DNA of 64,000 nucleotides from an uncultured Eubacteriales bacterium. GTDB taxonomy: Bacteria; Bacillota; Clostridia; Oscillospirales; UBA644. The notes beneath the pieces are model-generated. The model did not search any database. It was not told the origin of the DNA and saw nothing but the letters and a program-made list of their open reading frames with translations. Shown here piece after piece: positions 25,801 to 37,538 of this stretch. The translations under genes and the position numbers were made by a program. The first letter of the stretch is position 1, and each line of letters begins with the position of its first letter. The stretch is taken from the NCBI GenBank assembly GCA_900547165.1, contig URFZ01000012.1, positions 1 through 64,000 on the forward strand. The letters are read 5' to 3'.

Positions 25801-26796
25801 ATGCCGTTCCTTGAAGACGGTCGTCCGCTCGACATCGTTCTTAACCCGCTCGGCGTTCCTTCCCGAATGAATATCGGTCAGGTGCTTGAAGTCCACCTCG
25901 GCAGAGCTGCGGCGGAACTCGGTTGGAAGATAATGACGCCCGTTTTCGACGGTGCGAAAGAGACCGAGATCTCGAAAGCGCTCGAATTTGCGAAGATAAC
26001 CAGAGACATCTATCCCTGCGAAGAGATAGAGAACAAAGCGGTATTCATGGAAGTCGATACCGAAAAGGGCGGCAAAGACCTTCAAAGAATCGACAAAGAG
26101 TGGATAGCGGAGAACAAGGAAGAGTTCGACAGACTTGTTGCCGAAAAGAAGATAAAGATAATCGACGGCAAAGTAACTCTTCGCGACGGCAGAACGGGTC
26201 AGCGTTTCGACAACCCCGTAACCGTCGGATATATGTACTTCCTCAAACTTCACCACCTTGTTGACGACAAGATCCACGCACGTTCGACAGGTCCTTACTC
26301 CCTCGTTACGCAGCAACCCCTCGGCGGTAAAGCCCAGTTCGGCGGTCAGCGTTTCGGAGAAATGGAAGTTTGGGCGCTTGAAGCATACGGCGCGGCTTAC
26401 ACGTTGCAGGAAATGCTTACCGTAAAATCGGACGATATCATCGGCCGTGTAAAGACGTTCGAAGCCATTGTAAAGGGAAAGAACGTTCCGAAAGCGGGCG
26501 TTCCCGAATCGTTCAAGGTTCTTGTAAAAGAACTTCAATCGCTCGGTCTGGAAGTCAAGGTTCTCGACAAGCAGAAGCAGGAAATAGACATTTCCACGTC
26601 GCTTGAAGACGATCCGGACGATTACAGACAGATCCGCGACGATAAGAAAGAAATCGCAGAAGCAATGGGCGATGAAGACGAATATATGACGGAGATCGAC
26701 GACGACGGCTTCTTTACCGAAGACCTCGACTCTTCCGATTTCCTCGATGACGAGTTTGCGTCCGGTCATTCGGATGACGACACGTTTGATTTATAA
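22828..26796 (+). CDS. rpoB: DNA-directed RNA polymerase subunit beta
   Basis: A 1322-residue beta subunit, catalytic core of RNA polymerase. All conserved blocks are present: the N-terminal LIDIQLRSYKWF, the rifampicin-binding cluster FFGSSPLSQFMDQTNP with THKRRLSALGPGGL, RVCPIETPEGPNIGLI-type sequence, KNMLIGFMTWEGYNYEDA, KMAGRHGNKGVIS and the C-terminal FGGQRFGEMEVWALEAYGA. At the position of E. coli Gln510 there is Pro, and at Glu523 Ala. The ATG at 22828 is the family-typical start, 12 nt after GGAG. It heads an rpoB-rpoC operon with no ribosomal protein genes upstream. Confidence 0.98.
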   Translation: MTANLDPREVGAHWSTDLKPGQLQRVDFSKIRQIQAVPNLIDIQLRSYKWFVEEGMKDVLKDSSNIIDHTGTIVLDYIDYAIDKEPKYSEAECKERDATYAAPLRITCRLTNKETGEIQEQVVFFGDFPLMTETGTFIINGAERVVVSQLVRSPGAYFTREVDKTGNKLFAGTVMPNRGPWIEYEKDANDVLFVRVDKGKKFPVTTLIRAFGIDTDEKIKETFGEDECVLATLEKEYATKKDFGVSETPRNQALKELYMKLRPGEPATVDGAIAHIDNLFFNERTYDLTRVGRYKYNKKLSLAGRITSRPASRPVCDPVSGEIIVDAGEVITREKAKEIETAGVFDVYIVVDEKELRVFSNGMVDMLEFCKRNGYEFTREELEQNGVTEWVKLDVLREILDSASKKEEILAAAKARIAELIPMTICNEDLFASINYILGLNHGIGVVDDIDHLGNRRIRSVGELLQNQFRIGFSRMERTIRERMNMQNIETLTPTNLLNTRPVSAAIREFFGSSPLSQFMDQTNPLAAITHKRRLSALGPGGLTRDRASFEVRDVHYTHYGRMCPIETPEGPNIGLISYLSSYARMNVYGFIEAPYRKIEKRKNADGEIECFVTDEVEYMTADVEDAYVVAQANEPLDENGCLLHKRVAVRYRDEIMETDRANVDYIDVSPRMVVSVATSLIPFLENDDAIRALMGSNMQRQAVPLIKTEAPIVGTGMEYRAGTDSGVCILAKNGGVVEKADAREVLVRNDEGILDRYLTTKFLRSNQATCINQHVIVKKGQRVEAGQVLADGPSTDHGELSLGKNMLIGFMTWEGYNYEDAVLLNENLVKQDKYTSIHIEEYEIDAKETKLGPEEITSDIPGVGKDLLANLDENGVIRIGAEVHSGDILVGRVSPKGDTEQTAEERLLRAIFGEKSREVRDTSLKVPHGESGIVVDVKTFTRENSNELSPSTNKIVRVYLAQRRRISVGDKMAGRHGNKGVISRILPQEDMPFLEDGRPLDIVLNPLGVPSRMNIGQVLEVHLGRAAAELGWKIMTPVFDGAKETEISKALEFAKITRDIYPCEEIENKAVFMEVDTEKGGKDLQRIDKEWIAENKEEFDRLVAEKKIKIIDGKVTLRDGRTGQRFDNPVTVGYMYFLKLHHLVDDKIHARSTGPYSLVTQQPLGGKAQFGGQRFGEMEVWALEAYGAAYTLQEMLTVKSDDIIGRVKTFEAIVKGKNVPKAGVPESFKVLVKELQSLGLEVKVLDKQKQEIDISTSLEDDPDDYRQIRDDKKEIAEAMGDEDEYMTEIDDDGFFTEDLDSSDFLDDEFASGHSDDDTFDL

Positions 26797-26814
26797 TAAG
26801 GAGGGCAACGGATA

Positions 26815-30507
<3,693 letters not shown>

Positions 30508-30528
30508 GAGAAAACCGAAAAGTTTTAT

Positions 30529-30563
30529 CCCCGAAAGGCATACGCCTTTCGGGGAACTTTTTT
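30529..30563 (+). terminator. Terminator of rpoB-rpoC
   Basis: CCCCGAAAGGC (30529-30539) and GCCTTTCGGGG (30544-30554), ATAC loop, followed by T6. Confidence 0.92.
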
Positions 30564-30635
30564 GCGCAGACCGTGTATATCCGAATTTTTGCAGAGAGAT
30601 AAAGACTCAATATTGTCTCACAGCGAAGCGAAAAC

Positions 30636-30664
30636 TTGACAACTTGAAGTGTTTGTAGTATAAT
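30636..30664 (+). promoter_or_regulatory. Promoter of the 30.7-35.3 kb operon
   Basis: TTGACA (30636-30641), 17-bp spacer, TATAAT (30659-30664), consensus at both boxes. The first start codon is at 30747. Confidence 0.82.
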
Positions 30665-30746
30665 TATTATGTATGCCTATGGCTTGCCACTCCGAAGCGG
30701 AGAAAAGACCGCTTCAAAAACAGGAACACAAACGGAGGCGCACAAA

Positions 30747-32189
30747 ATGAAAAAGATAATATCTCTGACGATTACAGTCATACTTTTACTTTCAACGCTG
30801 TTTTCTTTTGTTTCATTCGCAAATGCGGAACTTGAAAAAGGTCTGCAATCCGAAGCATATATCGTAACGGACGCCGCGACGGGACAGATACTGTATGCGA
30901 AAAATCATGAGAAACAGGAAACGCTTTCCGGCATAACAAAAGTTATGACGGCGGCAATAGCGCTTGAAAAACTCGAACTCGACGCAAATGCGACGGCAAC
31001 GATCTCCGCAGTCGGAAACGATGTTGTGCCGAGAGACACGATAAATATTTCGCTTGTCGAAGGTGAGACAGTTGATGTGAAATCGCTTCTGCACGCCACG
31101 CTTTTGGCGGGTGCAAACGATGCGGCGAATGTTCTTGCGGAAGCGGCAAGCGGTTCGATCGAGAATTTTGTAAAGCAAATGAACGAAAAGGCAACCGCAC
31201 TCGGCTGCAAAAACACAAAGTTCTATAATGCAAACGGGCTGACGTCGGACACGGCACAAAACAATGTGACGACGGCTTACGACTATGCACTTATCATGAA
31301 ATATGCTATGGAAAACGCATATTTCAAACAGATAATAAAACAGACGACATATACTATACCGGAAACAAACAAGAGTGCCGCAAGGGAAATATCGACGTCT
31401 TACAATCTGCTGAAAAAGAACGGTTTTTACGAATATTCGACAGGCGGTGCCGTCGGCTACTCAAAGGCGTCGGGCTATACCGCAGTCTCGTCCGCACTGA
31501 ACGGAGACAAAGAACTTATATGCGTTGTTCTCAACTGTCCGCAGGGAGAAGCGCGCTTTGCGGATACGCAAAAACTCTTTGATTACATATTCGACAATTT
31601 TGAATATTCAACACTTACGCAGGACGATATTCGGTCAAAAACAGTTGATGTACTCTCCGAAGACGGCACGCAGATAATTGCAAAGGCAACACTGACTTTG
31701 CCGGGAGAGATAAAGGTTCTTCTGCACAAGGATATCGCAAAAGAAAATCTGATAATAACGGACACTACCCCCGAAAGTTTCAAAGCGGAAGCGGAGAATC
31801 AGTCGGTAACGATAACAGCAAATTCGGACTTGATGTTCAGTCCCGTTGCGACGTCATATCTGCAAGCGTCAACGGAAATTCTCGCAACGCCCGAACCGGT
31901 GACAGCGCTCTCGGAAACCGCTCCCGAATCGAAAAATTCGTTCGGAAGCGTTGTTCTGACAATACTCAAAGTTATAGGAATAATCATTCTTGTAATTATC
32001 GCGGGCGTTATAGTTTTCGCCGTCTATGCGGTCGTTTCAAACAACAAGCGCAGAAAGCAGAGAGCGGAGCGCAGAAGACGCGAACGCGACGGTGAGCCGA
32101 CGGACGAAGAAGAAAGAAACGAAAGACCTCAAAGAAGAGGAAACACGCTTGCAAGAAGAAACGGACGGTCGTCCGAAAGACGAAAATAA
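30747..32189 (+). CDS. Degenerate D-Ala-D-Ala carboxypeptidase (PBP5/DacF-like pseudoenzyme)
   Basis: A 480-residue S11-family homologue with a signal peptide (about 1-27), a DacA-like domain (about 36-275), a beta-rich domain (about 285-375) and a C-terminal membrane helix (about 404-430) followed by a strongly basic Arg-rich tail. All three active-site motifs are altered: SxxK is Gly62-Ile-Thr-Lys65, with Ser shifted to 61; SxN is Gly122-Ala-Asn124; KTG is Ala235-Val-Gly237. The scaffold is otherwise well kept (YIVTDAATGQILYAKN, ANDAANVLAE). So it is probably catalytically dead and may act as a scaffold or regulator; that is inference. The ATG at 30747 has GGAGG 8 nt upstream. Confidence 0.85.
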   Translation: MKKIISLTITVILLLSTLFSFVSFANAELEKGLQSEAYIVTDAATGQILYAKNHEKQETLSGITKVMTAAIALEKLELDANATATISAVGNDVVPRDTINISLVEGETVDVKSLLHATLLAGANDAANVLAEAASGSIENFVKQMNEKATALGCKNTKFYNANGLTSDTAQNNVTTAYDYALIMKYAMENAYFKQIIKQTTYTIPETNKSAAREISTSYNLLKKNGFYEYSTGGAVGYSKASGYTAVSSALNGDKELICVVLNCPQGEARFADTQKLFDYIFDNFEYSTLTQDDIRSKTVDVLSEDGTQIIAKATLTLPGEIKVLLHKDIAKENLIITDTTPESFKAEAENQSVTITANSDLMFSPVATSYLQASTEILATPEPVTALSETAPESKNSFGSVVLTILKVIGIIILVIIAGVIVFAVYAVVSNNKRRKQRAERRRRERDGEPTDEEERNERPQRRGNTLARRNGRSSERRK

Positions 32190-32192
32190 CTT

Positions 32193-32894
32193 ATGCAATA
32201 CGATAATATAAGCGAGGTCTACGACAAATTCAACGACGACTTCGATTACGAAAAATACCTGAATGCGGTCTTTCGCCGTTTTGCGCTCCGAAAAGAGGGG
32301 CTTGTCCTCGATTGCGGTTGCGGCACGGGCGTTCTGATGGAAAAACTGACAGACCTCGGCTATGACTGCACGGGAGTGGACGCTTCCGAAAATATGCTTG
32401 AAAACGCAAGAGAACGCTTTGAAAAGGCGGGCAAACAGGCTCATCTCGTGTGTCAGGAATTGGAAGAGATAGATATGTACGGGGCGTATGACATCGTGTT
32501 CTGCACGCTCGACACAGTCAACCATATACTGTCGCTCCGAGGATTGAGAACGTTTTTCAAAAGCCTTTTCAATTTTACAGAACCGGGCGGAAGTTTTGTT
32601 TTCGATATCAAGACAAAAGCGGCGTTTGAGACTTCAACCATGCCGAATGTCTGCGAAAAAGACGGCGATATGCTTATTGTACGCGGACAGTTCGACGGAA
32701 CGCACGCATGGTACGACCTGACCGCATTTGAGCAGACGGAAAACGGTTACGAGCGGTTTGACGACTCCGTGGAAGAAAGATTTTATACGGAAGAAACGAT
32801 AAAAGAGACGCTGAAAGCGGCAGGATTTGCGTATGCGGACAGCATAAAACGCAAAGAACGCATAATATACTGCGCCCGAAAGAGAGAGCAATGA
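32193..32894 (+). CDS. Class I SAM-dependent methyltransferase
   Basis: A 233-residue soluble methyltransferase. The SAM-binding motif I is VLDCGCGTGVL (about residues 38-48), motif II acidic residue is in CTGVDASENML (about 60-70), and YDIVFCTLDTVNHIL (about 94-108) is motif IV. The residues after the core (GSFVFDIKTKAAF) match the family that follows Hsp33 or stands alone in Clostridia. Substrate unknown. It begins 3 bp after the carboxypeptidase-like gene and overlaps hslO by 4 bp, so it is in the middle of an operon. Confidence 0.86.
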   Translation: MQYDNISEVYDKFNDDFDYEKYLNAVFRRFALRKEGLVLDCGCGTGVLMEKLTDLGYDCTGVDASENMLENARERFEKAGKQAHLVCQELEEIDMYGAYDIVFCTLDTVNHILSLRGLRTFFKSLFNFTEPGGSFVFDIKTKAAFETSTMPNVCEKDGDMLIVRGQFDGTHAWYDLTAFEQTENGYERFDDSVEERFYTEETIKETLKAAGFAYADSIKRKERIIYCARKREQ

Positions 32895-33667
32895 CCGAAA
32901 AACTTTTGAAATACACTTGCGACGGCGCAAGAATACACGTTGTTTTTCTGAATGAAGCGGTCAAAGAGATAAGCAGAGTTCATTCGCTTTCCGAAAGCGA
33001 CACTTCACGGCTCGGACAGGCGGCTGCATTGGCACAATGCCTGACGGCGGACAGAAAAGAGGACAACGCATCGGTTGCCGTGTCAATCAGATTTCCCGAC
33101 TCCGATAAAAGTTACACGGCAATAGCAGAAACAGACGGAAGGGTTCGCGGAATGTGCGACAAGGCGGGAAGTTCCGTTTCGGACGAAGTAATTTTGGAAG
33201 TCACACAGAAACTGACCGTTCGTGGCGACTATTCAAGCATCGTCGAGGGCAAAGACATCGAAGACGCCATAGCGCATTATTACAAAACAAGCCAACAGGT
33301 CGAAGCACATTGCGCGGTGTTGACTTTCGGAAAGACCTATTGCTGTCTGCTTGTGGAACAGTTCCCGATAACCTGCGAAGCGGAGGAAGTCTTTCGCCAT
33401 GCGGCGGACAGAGAATGGGAACACTTACAGCCCTTCATAACCGCGACGGAATTAACCGACGAAACACTTAAAATATTTGAAAAGTACAGAAAAGTCGCGG
33501 ACACTCCGCTCCGTTTCGGCTGCACCTGCAATCGTCGAAGCGTTCGGGCGGCACTCTCGGCTGTGGACAAAGAAGAATTGAAAAATGCGGCGGACGAAGA
33601 CGGTTTTGTCTCGGTCAACTGCAAATATTGCGGCAAGCATTACAGGATAAACGTTAGCGAGGACTGA
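32891..33667 (+). CDS. hslO: Hsp33 redox-regulated chaperone
   Basis: A 258-residue cytosolic chaperone. The C-terminal zinc switch is CTCN (about 209-212) and CKYC (about 245-248), the C-x-C and C-x-x-C pairs whose oxidation unfolds the linker and turns on holdase activity. The N-terminal body carries the family pattern (AIAETDGRVRGMCD, LTVRGDYSSIVEG). It is shorter than the usual 290 residues. Coupled by ATGA to the methyltransferase and followed after 3 bp by the WNEW-motif gene. Identification is secure. Confidence 0.94.
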   Translation: MTEKLLKYTCDGARIHVVFLNEAVKEISRVHSLSESDTSRLGQAAALAQCLTADRKEDNASVAVSIRFPDSDKSYTAIAETDGRVRGMCDKAGSSVSDEVILEVTQKLTVRGDYSSIVEGKDIEDAIAHYYKTSQQVEAHCAVLTFGKTYCCLLVEQFPITCEAEEVFRHAADREWEHLQPFITATELTDETLKIFEKYRKVADTPLRFGCTCNRRSVRAALSAVDKEELKNAADEDGFVSVNCKYCGKHYRINVSED

Positions 33668-33670
33668 AAA

Positions 33671-35296
33671 ATGAGTAAATACACCGATAAACTTTGCGGC
33701 ATGGACGCATACGGCAGATATGTGCCGACACAGGACGGGAAAAAGACGGATAAAGAAGTCGGAATGTTCTATTTCTGTTGGCTCGGCTCCATGGACAGAA
33801 AGTTATATGACATTCAAAAAATGCTTGATGAAAACCCGAACGCGCTTTGGGACGCGACGGGTCCCGACGAAAGTCCTCTTTGGGGCTTCCATTTCTGGGG
33901 CGAACCGTTGCTCGGTTATTACAACTGTGAAGATGAGTTCGTTATCCGCAAGCATCTTGAAATGCTGACCGCCGCGGGAATAGATTACATCGCGTGCGAC
34001 TGCACAAATGCGGCGATTTATCCCGCCGTATATCTTAAACTGCTTCAAAATATAGACAAATTACAGAAAGAGGGCAAGAACCCTCCGAAGATATGCGCTT
34101 ACACAAACGCAAATTCGGTAACGACCGTCAGAACTCTTTTTGCCTGTTTCTACGAAAAGAAGAATCTTTATCCCGACGCATGGTATGCGCCGAACGGCAA
34201 ACCGGTTGTCATCGCAAGACTTGACGAGAACAACGAGGTGCTTGAGCCCGATATTGCGGAATGCTTTGACGTCAGAAAAAGCCAATGGCCGAACGAAGAA
34301 GTTAAAAACGACGCATTTCCGTGGATGGAATGGTTTTGGCCGCAGCCGAATCACAACGGTTTTATGTCCGTTTCCGTTGCGCAGCACAGCAAAGGCACGT
34401 TTTTCCAATGCGAGGGAAACTGGGGCAGAGGATATGACCATAAAGGCAACGAGAACCACGACAGTTACCGTCTCGGACAGAACTTTGAAGCGCAATGGAG
34501 CACGGCAATAAATTCGCCCGACGTAAAAAATGTTTTCGTAACGGGTTGGAATGAATGGGGCGCGCAAAAAATAAATCTCGGCGGAGATATAATATTCGTA
34601 GACTGCTTCAACGAGGAGTATTCAAGAGACATCGAACCGCTGAAAGGCGGCTATGAGGATGCATTTTATCTGCAACTCATACGGAATGTCAGACGCTTCA
34701 AGGGTCAGGGCGAAAACACGGAGCGCGGCTGCAAAAAGGCAATAGACGTTTACGGCGACGATTCGCAATGGAACGACGTCTGCTCCGTATATATGCCCAT
34801 ATCCGACGTCAACGAGGGAAGAAACTTCGCATCGCAGGATCCCGATATAATCTATACACAGGAGCCCGCCAAGAACAACATCGTTGAGATTAAAGTCGCA
34901 CATGATGCAGAAAACGTATATTTCCGAGTAACGACCGAAAATCCGATAACGGAAAGAACGACACCGAACTGGATGAACCTGTTCATCGGCGCGGGAAAAC
35001 CGCACCAATGCGGCTGGGAGACGTATTCGCACGTTCTGAACAGACGCGAAGTCGGTTCCTTTGACGCGCTGAATATGTCGGGCAACACCGTTTCTTACAG
35101 AAAAACAAATATACACATTGATAAAAACAAGATGTATGTTGCCGTTCCGAGAAGAATGATAGGAGCCGACGGCGACTGCCCCTCGATATATTTCAAAGTC
35201 GCGGACAGCGTAAAAGAATTCCGCAACATAAACGACTACTACGCAAGCGGAAAATCCGTCCCGATGGGCAGACTCAGTTTTATATACAATTTCTGA
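33671..35296 (+). CDS. WNEW-motif protein (GH99/WbsX-like) with C-terminal CBM9-like domain
   Basis: A 541-residue protein without signal peptide. The N-terminal part (about 1-345) is a TIM-barrel-type domain related to the secreted protein at 19420-21180: FHFWGEPLLGYYNCEDEFVI, IDYIACDCTN, VTGWNEWGAQK and YSRDIEPLKGGYEDAF. The C-terminal part (about 395-541) is a CBM9/DOMON-like beta sandwich (VEIKVAHDAENVYFRVTTEN, WMNLFIGAGKP). The same type of sandwich is N-terminal in the serine hydrolase at 2631. A sugar-acting role is inferred from the fold; being intracellular and in an operon with Hsp33 is unusual. GAGGA precedes the ATG. Confidence 0.78.
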   Translation: MSKYTDKLCGMDAYGRYVPTQDGKKTDKEVGMFYFCWLGSMDRKLYDIQKMLDENPNALWDATGPDESPLWGFHFWGEPLLGYYNCEDEFVIRKHLEMLTAAGIDYIACDCTNAAIYPAVYLKLLQNIDKLQKEGKNPPKICAYTNANSVTTVRTLFACFYEKKNLYPDAWYAPNGKPVVIARLDENNEVLEPDIAECFDVRKSQWPNEEVKNDAFPWMEWFWPQPNHNGFMSVSVAQHSKGTFFQCEGNWGRGYDHKGNENHDSYRLGQNFEAQWSTAINSPDVKNVFVTGWNEWGAQKINLGGDIIFVDCFNEEYSRDIEPLKGGYEDAFYLQLIRNVRRFKGQGENTERGCKKAIDVYGDDSQWNDVCSVYMPISDVNEGRNFASQDPDIIYTQEPAKNNIVEIKVAHDAENVYFRVTTENPITERTTPNWMNLFIGAGKPHQCGWETYSHVLNRREVGSFDALNMSGNTVSYRKTNIHIDKNKMYVAVPRRMIGADGDCPSIYFKVADSVKEFRNINDYYASGKSVPMGRLSFIYNF

Positions 35297-35311
35297 TATT
35301 AAAGATTTACA

Positions 35312-35352
35312 GGGCTGTAAAAAAACTTGCGTTTTTTTTACAGCCCCTATAT
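35312..35352 (+). terminator. GGGGCTGTAAA-family palindromic terminator, copy 3
   Basis: GGGCTGTAAAAAAAC (35312-35326) pairs with GTTTTTTTTACAGCCC (about 35331-35346) with a TTGC loop region; a T-rich tail follows. It ends the carboxypeptidase-like to WNEW operon. Confidence 0.88.
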
Positions 35353-35438
35353 TTTTATTCAATTTTGAGAATATATGCTTTTTATTTGCATAAAAATGTA
35401 AAAACAATCAACAATTATAAAAATATGCGCTCAAACTA

Positions 35439-35467
35439 TTGAAAAAATTGTAGTAATATGGTATAAT
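35439..35467 (+). promoter_or_regulatory. Promoter of brnQ
   Basis: TTGAAA (35439-35444), 17-bp spacer, TATAAT (35462-35467) with TGG before the -10 box. Confidence 0.72.
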
Positions 35468-35509
35468 TCATATATCCCATCTAACATAGCAAAGAAAAGG
35501 ATTTTTTCA

Positions 35510-36874
35510 ATGAAAAAGAAATTGAGTTTTAAAGAATATGTATACGTCGCAAGCATGCTCTTCGGCATGTTTTTCGGAGCGGGCAATCTTATTTTTCCCG
35601 TACATATGGGACAGTCTGCCGGTTCAAACGTTTGGACGGCGGTTCTCGGTTTTCTCATCACAGGTGTTGGGCTTCCCCTGCTCGGAGTTGCGGCGCTCGG
35701 CATAAGCCGCAGTACGGGGCTTTTTGATTTGAGCAGTAAGACAGGCAAACCTTACGGTTACTTTTTCACCTGTCTGCTTTATCTGACGATAGGACCGTTT
35801 TTTGCGATTCCTCGTTGCGCGACGACCTCTTTCACGGTCGGACTTGAACAACTTCTTCCGAAAAGCGATTACGGCAGGCTTTATCTTTTCCTTTTTACGT
35901 TTGCATTCTTCCTTGCCGCGCTTATGTTCTCCCTCTTCCCGGGCAAGATATTAACCTGGGTCGGCAAAATACTCAACCCGTGTTTTCTTGTATTCCTCGG
36001 AATACTTGTCGTTGTTTCGCTTATCAATCCCACAGCGTCGGTATCTTCCGTCGCGCCCGAAGGCAATTACGTTGATCAACCGTTTTTTGCGGGCTTTCTT
36101 GACGGATACAACACCATGGACGCACTTGCAAGCCTTGCGTTCGGCATAATCGTTGTCAACGTTATCAAAAGCCTCGGCGTCACCGAACCGGGAGCGGTTG
36201 CTTCCAATACGGTCAAATCGGGCATTTTCAGTTGTCTTTTCATGGCGGGGATATATGTTGCGGTCGCCGTTGTCGGCACACAGAGCCGCGGCGCATTTGC
36301 GACAAGCGAAAACGGCGGTATCGCACTTGCGCAGATAGCCGAGCACTATCTTGGTTTTGCGGGACTTATCGTTCTTGCCGCGACAGTCACCCTTGCCTGT
36401 CTGAAAACGGCGGTCGGACTTATAACAAGCTGTGCGGAAACGTTTACAGCGCTGTTCAGAAAAGGACCGAATTACAGAACTTGGGCAATAATTTTCAGCG
36501 CGCTTTCTTTCATATTCTCCAACTTCGGACTGAGCAACATTATAACCTACTCCGTACCCGTGCTGATGTTCCTGTACCCGCTTGCGATAGTGCTGATACT
36601 GCTCGCGCTGTTCGGCAAATTCTTCGGGCACGACAAAAAGGTCTATGCGTTTACAATAGGCTTCACATTGCTCCCCTCGCTTTACGACGGCTTTATGTCG
36701 CTCAATAAAAGCGTCACGATAATCGACAGCGCCGCGATAGAAGCGATAACAAGCAAATATCTGCCGTTTTCCGCTCTCGGTCTCGGCTGGATATGTCCCG
36801 CCGCGCTCGGTCTCATCATCGGGCTTATCGTTCACTTCGCATCAAAATCAAAGCAAAAACCGTCACTCGGTTAA
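35510..36874 (+). CDS. brnQ: Branched-chain amino acid transport protein (LIVCS family)
   Basis: A 454-residue membrane protein with about twelve helices. The start KEYVYVASMLFGMFFGAGNLIFPVHMGQSAG (around residues 8-38) is the LIVCS signature, with GLPLLGVAALG and GPFFAIPRCATTSFTVGLEQ following. LIVCS carriers import Leu, Ile and Val with Na+ or H+. An AAGGA site lies 7-8 nt before the ATG. It stands alone between its promoter and a perfect terminator. Confidence 0.95.
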   Translation: MKKKLSFKEYVYVASMLFGMFFGAGNLIFPVHMGQSAGSNVWTAVLGFLITGVGLPLLGVAALGISRSTGLFDLSSKTGKPYGYFFTCLLYLTIGPFFAIPRCATTSFTVGLEQLLPKSDYGRLYLFLFTFAFFLAALMFSLFPGKILTWVGKILNPCFLVFLGILVVVSLINPTASVSSVAPEGNYVDQPFFAGFLDGYNTMDALASLAFGIIVVNVIKSLGVTEPGAVASNTVKSGIFSCLFMAGIYVAVAVVGTQSRGAFATSENGGIALAQIAEHYLGFAGLIVLAATVTLACLKTAVGLITSCAETFTALFRKGPNYRTWAIIFSALSFIFSNFGLSNIITYSVPVLMFLYPLAIVLILLALFGKFFGHDKKVYAFTIGFTLLPSLYDGFMSLNKSVTIIDSAAIEAITSKYLPFSALGLGWICPAALGLIIGLIVHFASKSKQKPSLG

Positions 36875-36903
36875 AATATGTATGCTAAACTAAAAATTAA
36901 GAC

Positions 36904-36939
36904 AAATAAAAAATCTCCCGTTTGGGAGATTTTTTATTT
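36904..36939. terminator. Bidirectional terminator overlapping a stop codon
   Basis: AAATAAAAAATCTCCC (36904-36919) and its perfect complement (36924-36939), GTTT loop. The right arm contains the TAA stop (36934-36936) of the convergent VanZ-like gene. Confidence 0.9.
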
Positions 36940-37512
36940 GCTTTCTCTGATTTTTTCGACAAACCGTTTCTTTCGTACAAGCAGAAAAATCAGCACGCCG
37001 ATGATTCCGCCGAGAGTGTTCAACATCAGGTCGTCTATATCCGTGCTTCTGCCGACAAAATATTGCGCGGTCTCGATAAAGAGCGAAAAGAAAAACGTGA
37101 ACAGAATACCTTTTACCGCTTTGCCCGTCAACAAAGATGCAAGAAAACCGACGGGAACAAAAAGTCCGATATTGCCGAGCAGATTTATCCAAAGCGAATA
37201 GTTATGTCCGTTTCTGTAATCGGCACGGACAAGCCTGAAAACGCGGAAAGGTTCAAGGTTTATATCGCCGTAATCCGCAAAAACAAATTCAATTCCGTTT
37301 CCGTTCAGGTGCATTTCGGGCAAAAGCGTCTGTGAAATTATGCCGGCGACAATCATTGCAAAAATGACAACGGCAACATCTCTGCCGAAATATACTGTTT
37401 CGTTTTGTTTTTGAAGTCTGCGCCGCTTTCCTCTTCGGAAAAGCGCCGCGCCGACGCCCGCAGCTGCCAGAAACGGCAGCATTTTTATGCAAAAGAGCAA
37501 AATATATCTCAT
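36934..37512 (-). CDS. VanZ-like membrane protein
   Basis: A 192-residue membrane protein with about five helices. The C-terminal half carries the VanZ-like pattern: NLLGNIGLFVPVGFLASLL, then ETAQYFVGRSTDIDDLMLNTLGG (about 145-167). VanZ-type proteins are small membrane proteins, some linked to teicoplanin resistance, but most genomic copies have unknown roles. There is no vancomycin resistance gene nearby. GGAG precedes the ATG. The gene is divergent from the FAD protein. Confidence 0.85.
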   Translation of the reverse strand: MRYILLFCIKMLPFLAAAGVGAALFRRGKRRRLQKQNETVYFGRDVAVVIFAMIVAGIISQTLLPEMHLNGNGIEFVFADYGDINLEPFRVFRLVRADYRNGHNYSLWINLLGNIGLFVPVGFLASLLTGKAVKGILFTFFFSLFIETAQYFVGRSTDIDDLMLNTLGGIIGVLIFLLVRKKRFVEKIRESK

Positions 37513-37538
37513 TCGGATTCTCCGTTTGAATATTCGTT

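Noticed and set aside
36934..37512. Glycopeptide resistance locus around the VanZ-like gene
   Set aside because: No vanH, vanA, vanX or ligase gene is nearby; VanZ-like proteins are common and mostly unrelated to resistance.
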